Source: Prosthecobacter sp. (GTDB lineage: Bacteria; Verrucomicrobiota; Verrucomicrobiia; Verrucomicrobiales; Verrucomicrobiaceae). Taken from it: a stretch of DNA of 64,000 nt. Of this stretch, positions 39,701 through 42,700 are shown one piece after another (within the stretch, counting starts at the first letter, position 1; every line of letters starts with the position of its first letter). The stretch covers positions 558,001-622,000 of the forward strand of contig NZ_JAXMIH010000006.1 in NCBI RefSeq assembly GCF_034366625.1, given 5' to 3'. Made by a program: the position numbers and the translations under genes. Below the pieces are notes generated by a model. It was not told the DNA's origin. It made no database searches and saw only the letters and a program-made list of their open reading frames with translations.

Positions 39701-42700
39701 GAGCGATGTGGCGGCGGTCAACTCGATGCTGTTCGTCCCGCTGAAGGTGGCCGGATCACCGCCGAGGGTGATCGGCGTGTTGATCGCGCTCGTGCCCGTG
39801 AGGGCGATGCCGCCCTGAACCGCACCACCATTGAACGCGAATGATGATGTCGTGCCAAGCGGCGACACGCCTGCAGTCTTGTTCAGGATCAACGTGCCCT
39901 GGCTCAGGGTTGTGACTCCCGTGTAGGTATTGGCCGCGCCACTCATGGTGAAGGAGGCATCATTGGCGATGGCGATGTTCCAGGCGATCTTGCCGCCCGC
40001 CGCCGCGTTTTCGGTGATTGCGCCATTCCAGAGTGTAGAGCCGTAGCCGCGGATCTCGAAGCTCTGGGTCGCGCCGGTGGTGGCGGCTTCAAGGTTGATG
40101 AAATTGCCGTTGATGGTGAGCAGCGCCCCACCTTCCAAGTTGTTGCTGATTCTTGTCGTGTTGTTGCCAGCAGCCTTGGTCACATTGTTGTTGATGGTGA
40201 TCGCATTCTGACCGGCGATGACTGATGTGGCGTTGTTGCCCACCGTGACTGGCGTGCTGGTGGTCAGCGCGCCACCATAGGCAAAGATGGCACCGTTGCT
40301 GATGGTGATGTTGGCAGCAGTGCCAATGCCGTTCGAGGTAAGACCGAGAAGGCCGCCCGCAGCAGTGATGGCACCGGTGAACGTATTGGTCGCAGTAGGA
40401 TTGAGCACCCATACACCACCCTCCGATTTTGTGACGGCAAGAAGGCTGGTGCCATTGTTCGCCAGCACCGAGGTGATCATGTTGTTGTCCGCGTTCGAGC
40501 CACGCAGGTCCAGAGTCATCGTGAAGGCACCCGTGTTGCTGTTGGTCACAGTGCTGAGCACGAGGGCACCGCTGCCAGAGCTGTCGAGGCGATGGGTGCG
40601 GGAGGCGGTCAGAGCGGTGCTGAAGACCAATGGACGGCTGGCTGTTTCCCCCGCACCGACGTAAACCAAGCCGTCCAAGGTGGCATTGGAGTTATAGACC
40701 ATAGAGCCGCCGCTGGCACCGAGGGAGCTGGAGGTGGTGCCGGAAGCATTGCCGAAGGAACTGACGATGAGGGTGCCGCCCGTCAGGATGGTGTTGGCAA
40801 CATAAGTGTTGGCATTGCCGAGAATCAAAGGGCTGCCACCGTTCTTGGTCAGTGTGCCGCCCGCCCCACCACTGATGACACCGGACAGGATGCCCGTGGT
40901 GACAGCGGCACCGGTGTTGCCGTTGTTGTTTACCGTCACGGTGCGGGCCGCAGTGCCGAGGTTGATGTCGTTCGTGATTTCCGTCTCACCCAGCGCGGTG
41001 GAGGAGCCCAGAACAAGGGAGCTTGGATTGAAGGTGGCACCGCCCCAAGTGATGGCACCGCCGCCGAGCGTGACCACGAGGCGGTCCGAGGTGGAGGCGG
41101 CAAAGCCGGAGGCACCGCCGGTTAGCTGCACCTGATTGGTTCCCGCCGTGCTGCCCAGGGCGCGGCTGAAGGTGCCGGAGGTTTCCAGAACGCCGCCATT
41201 GATGGTCAAGAGACTGTTGGAGGAAAGACCCGTGCCGTCCATCGCACGGAGGGCACCGCCGGAAATCGTCGTCGTGCCCGAGTAGGTGTTAGCGGAGGAA
41301 GGATTGAGAATCCAGAGGCCGGCGTCCGCCTTGGTCAGGGCAGTGGCCGAGGAGTCGATGGTGTTGTTGGTGATCTGCGGGGTGAAGACGTTGTCACCGA
41401 TGGATGTGCCGCCGAGGGTCAGCGTTTTGGCACCGCCAGTGAGGAATTCGAGCGCGCCTGTGTTGCTGAAAATAAGACTGGCGTGGTTGGCACCCGTGCC
41501 CGCCGCGCCCGTTTCATTGCCATAAGTGCCGCTGGATTGGATGACAGCGTTGCCGGCGAACGAGAAGAGACGATCTGTGCTGGTGGACGGCGTTTGCGTA
41601 GTTTGGTAGATGCCGGCACCCGAGGTGTTGGCACCGGTGTAGAGCAGGGTGCCTCCACCGAAGATGAGGTTGGCAGCCGAATTACTCGAAGCGCCGAGAC
41701 CACTGCTGAGAGAACCATTGGCAATGGACGTGATGGCGAGAGTGCCTGCGTTGATGGTGGTCACACCTGTGTAGGTCTTCGCCCCGACGATGGCCTGGGT
41801 GCCGGTGCCGTTCTTGGTGACGTTCAAGAGGCCCGTGCCATCCTGAAGCGCACCGCTAAAGGTGGCGCTGGAGGTCGTGGTGCCAAGCAGTCCGATGTTC
41901 AAGGTCGCCTGGGTGGCGCTGCCGTTGCCGCTGTTGGTCACCATGCCCGATCCCGAGAGGCTGCCGATTGTGGTCACCGGATAGGTGGTGCCACCCGTAT
42001 AAAGCGCAGCAGATGCGCCGGCGGCGTTGATGTCGAGAATGCCTCCCTGCCGGATGGTGGTGATGTTACCCACGGTCGAGATGGTCCCGAGGCGCGCGGC
42101 GGAGCCAGACAACTGAATCGCACCCTGGTTGATGGTGGTGTTGCCGGTGTAAGCATTGCCGCCGAAGAGAATCAAGGTTCCGTTGCCGGCTTTCGTCAGA
42201 GATCCCGCGCCACTGCTGATAACGGTATTGGAGGCACCGGAACCAATCGACAACGCATTGCCCGTTGTCAGAGCCGCACCTTGTACGGGTGCCACTACAG
42301 GCGAGGTGCCGTTGGTGGTGACCACCAGTTCCTGAGCCGTGGTACCCAACTGGAAGGCACCTGTGATGGAGGCGGTGCCTGCGGAGTTATCAAACAACAA
42401 ACCGCCGGGGTTGGTGGTGATGGGGAGCGCCGCGCCAAGGGTGAGGGCGGCACCGCCGGTCAGTTTAAGGGAATTCACCGCACCGCCAGTGCTGTTGGCG
42501 GCCCCGCCGATAACGTAATTGACCGTGGAGGTGGGCGCGAGCGCACCGCTCCAGGCAGTTGCACCGGTGTATTGCGCGGCGTTGTTACCGCTCAGGGTGA
42601 CAAAATCCAAGCCGTTGAAGGTGGCATAGCCTGGAAGAACGCTGTTCGTAAGGGTGGGCGCGGTGGTGAAGCCAATCGTGCCAATGTCGGGCTGGAGATC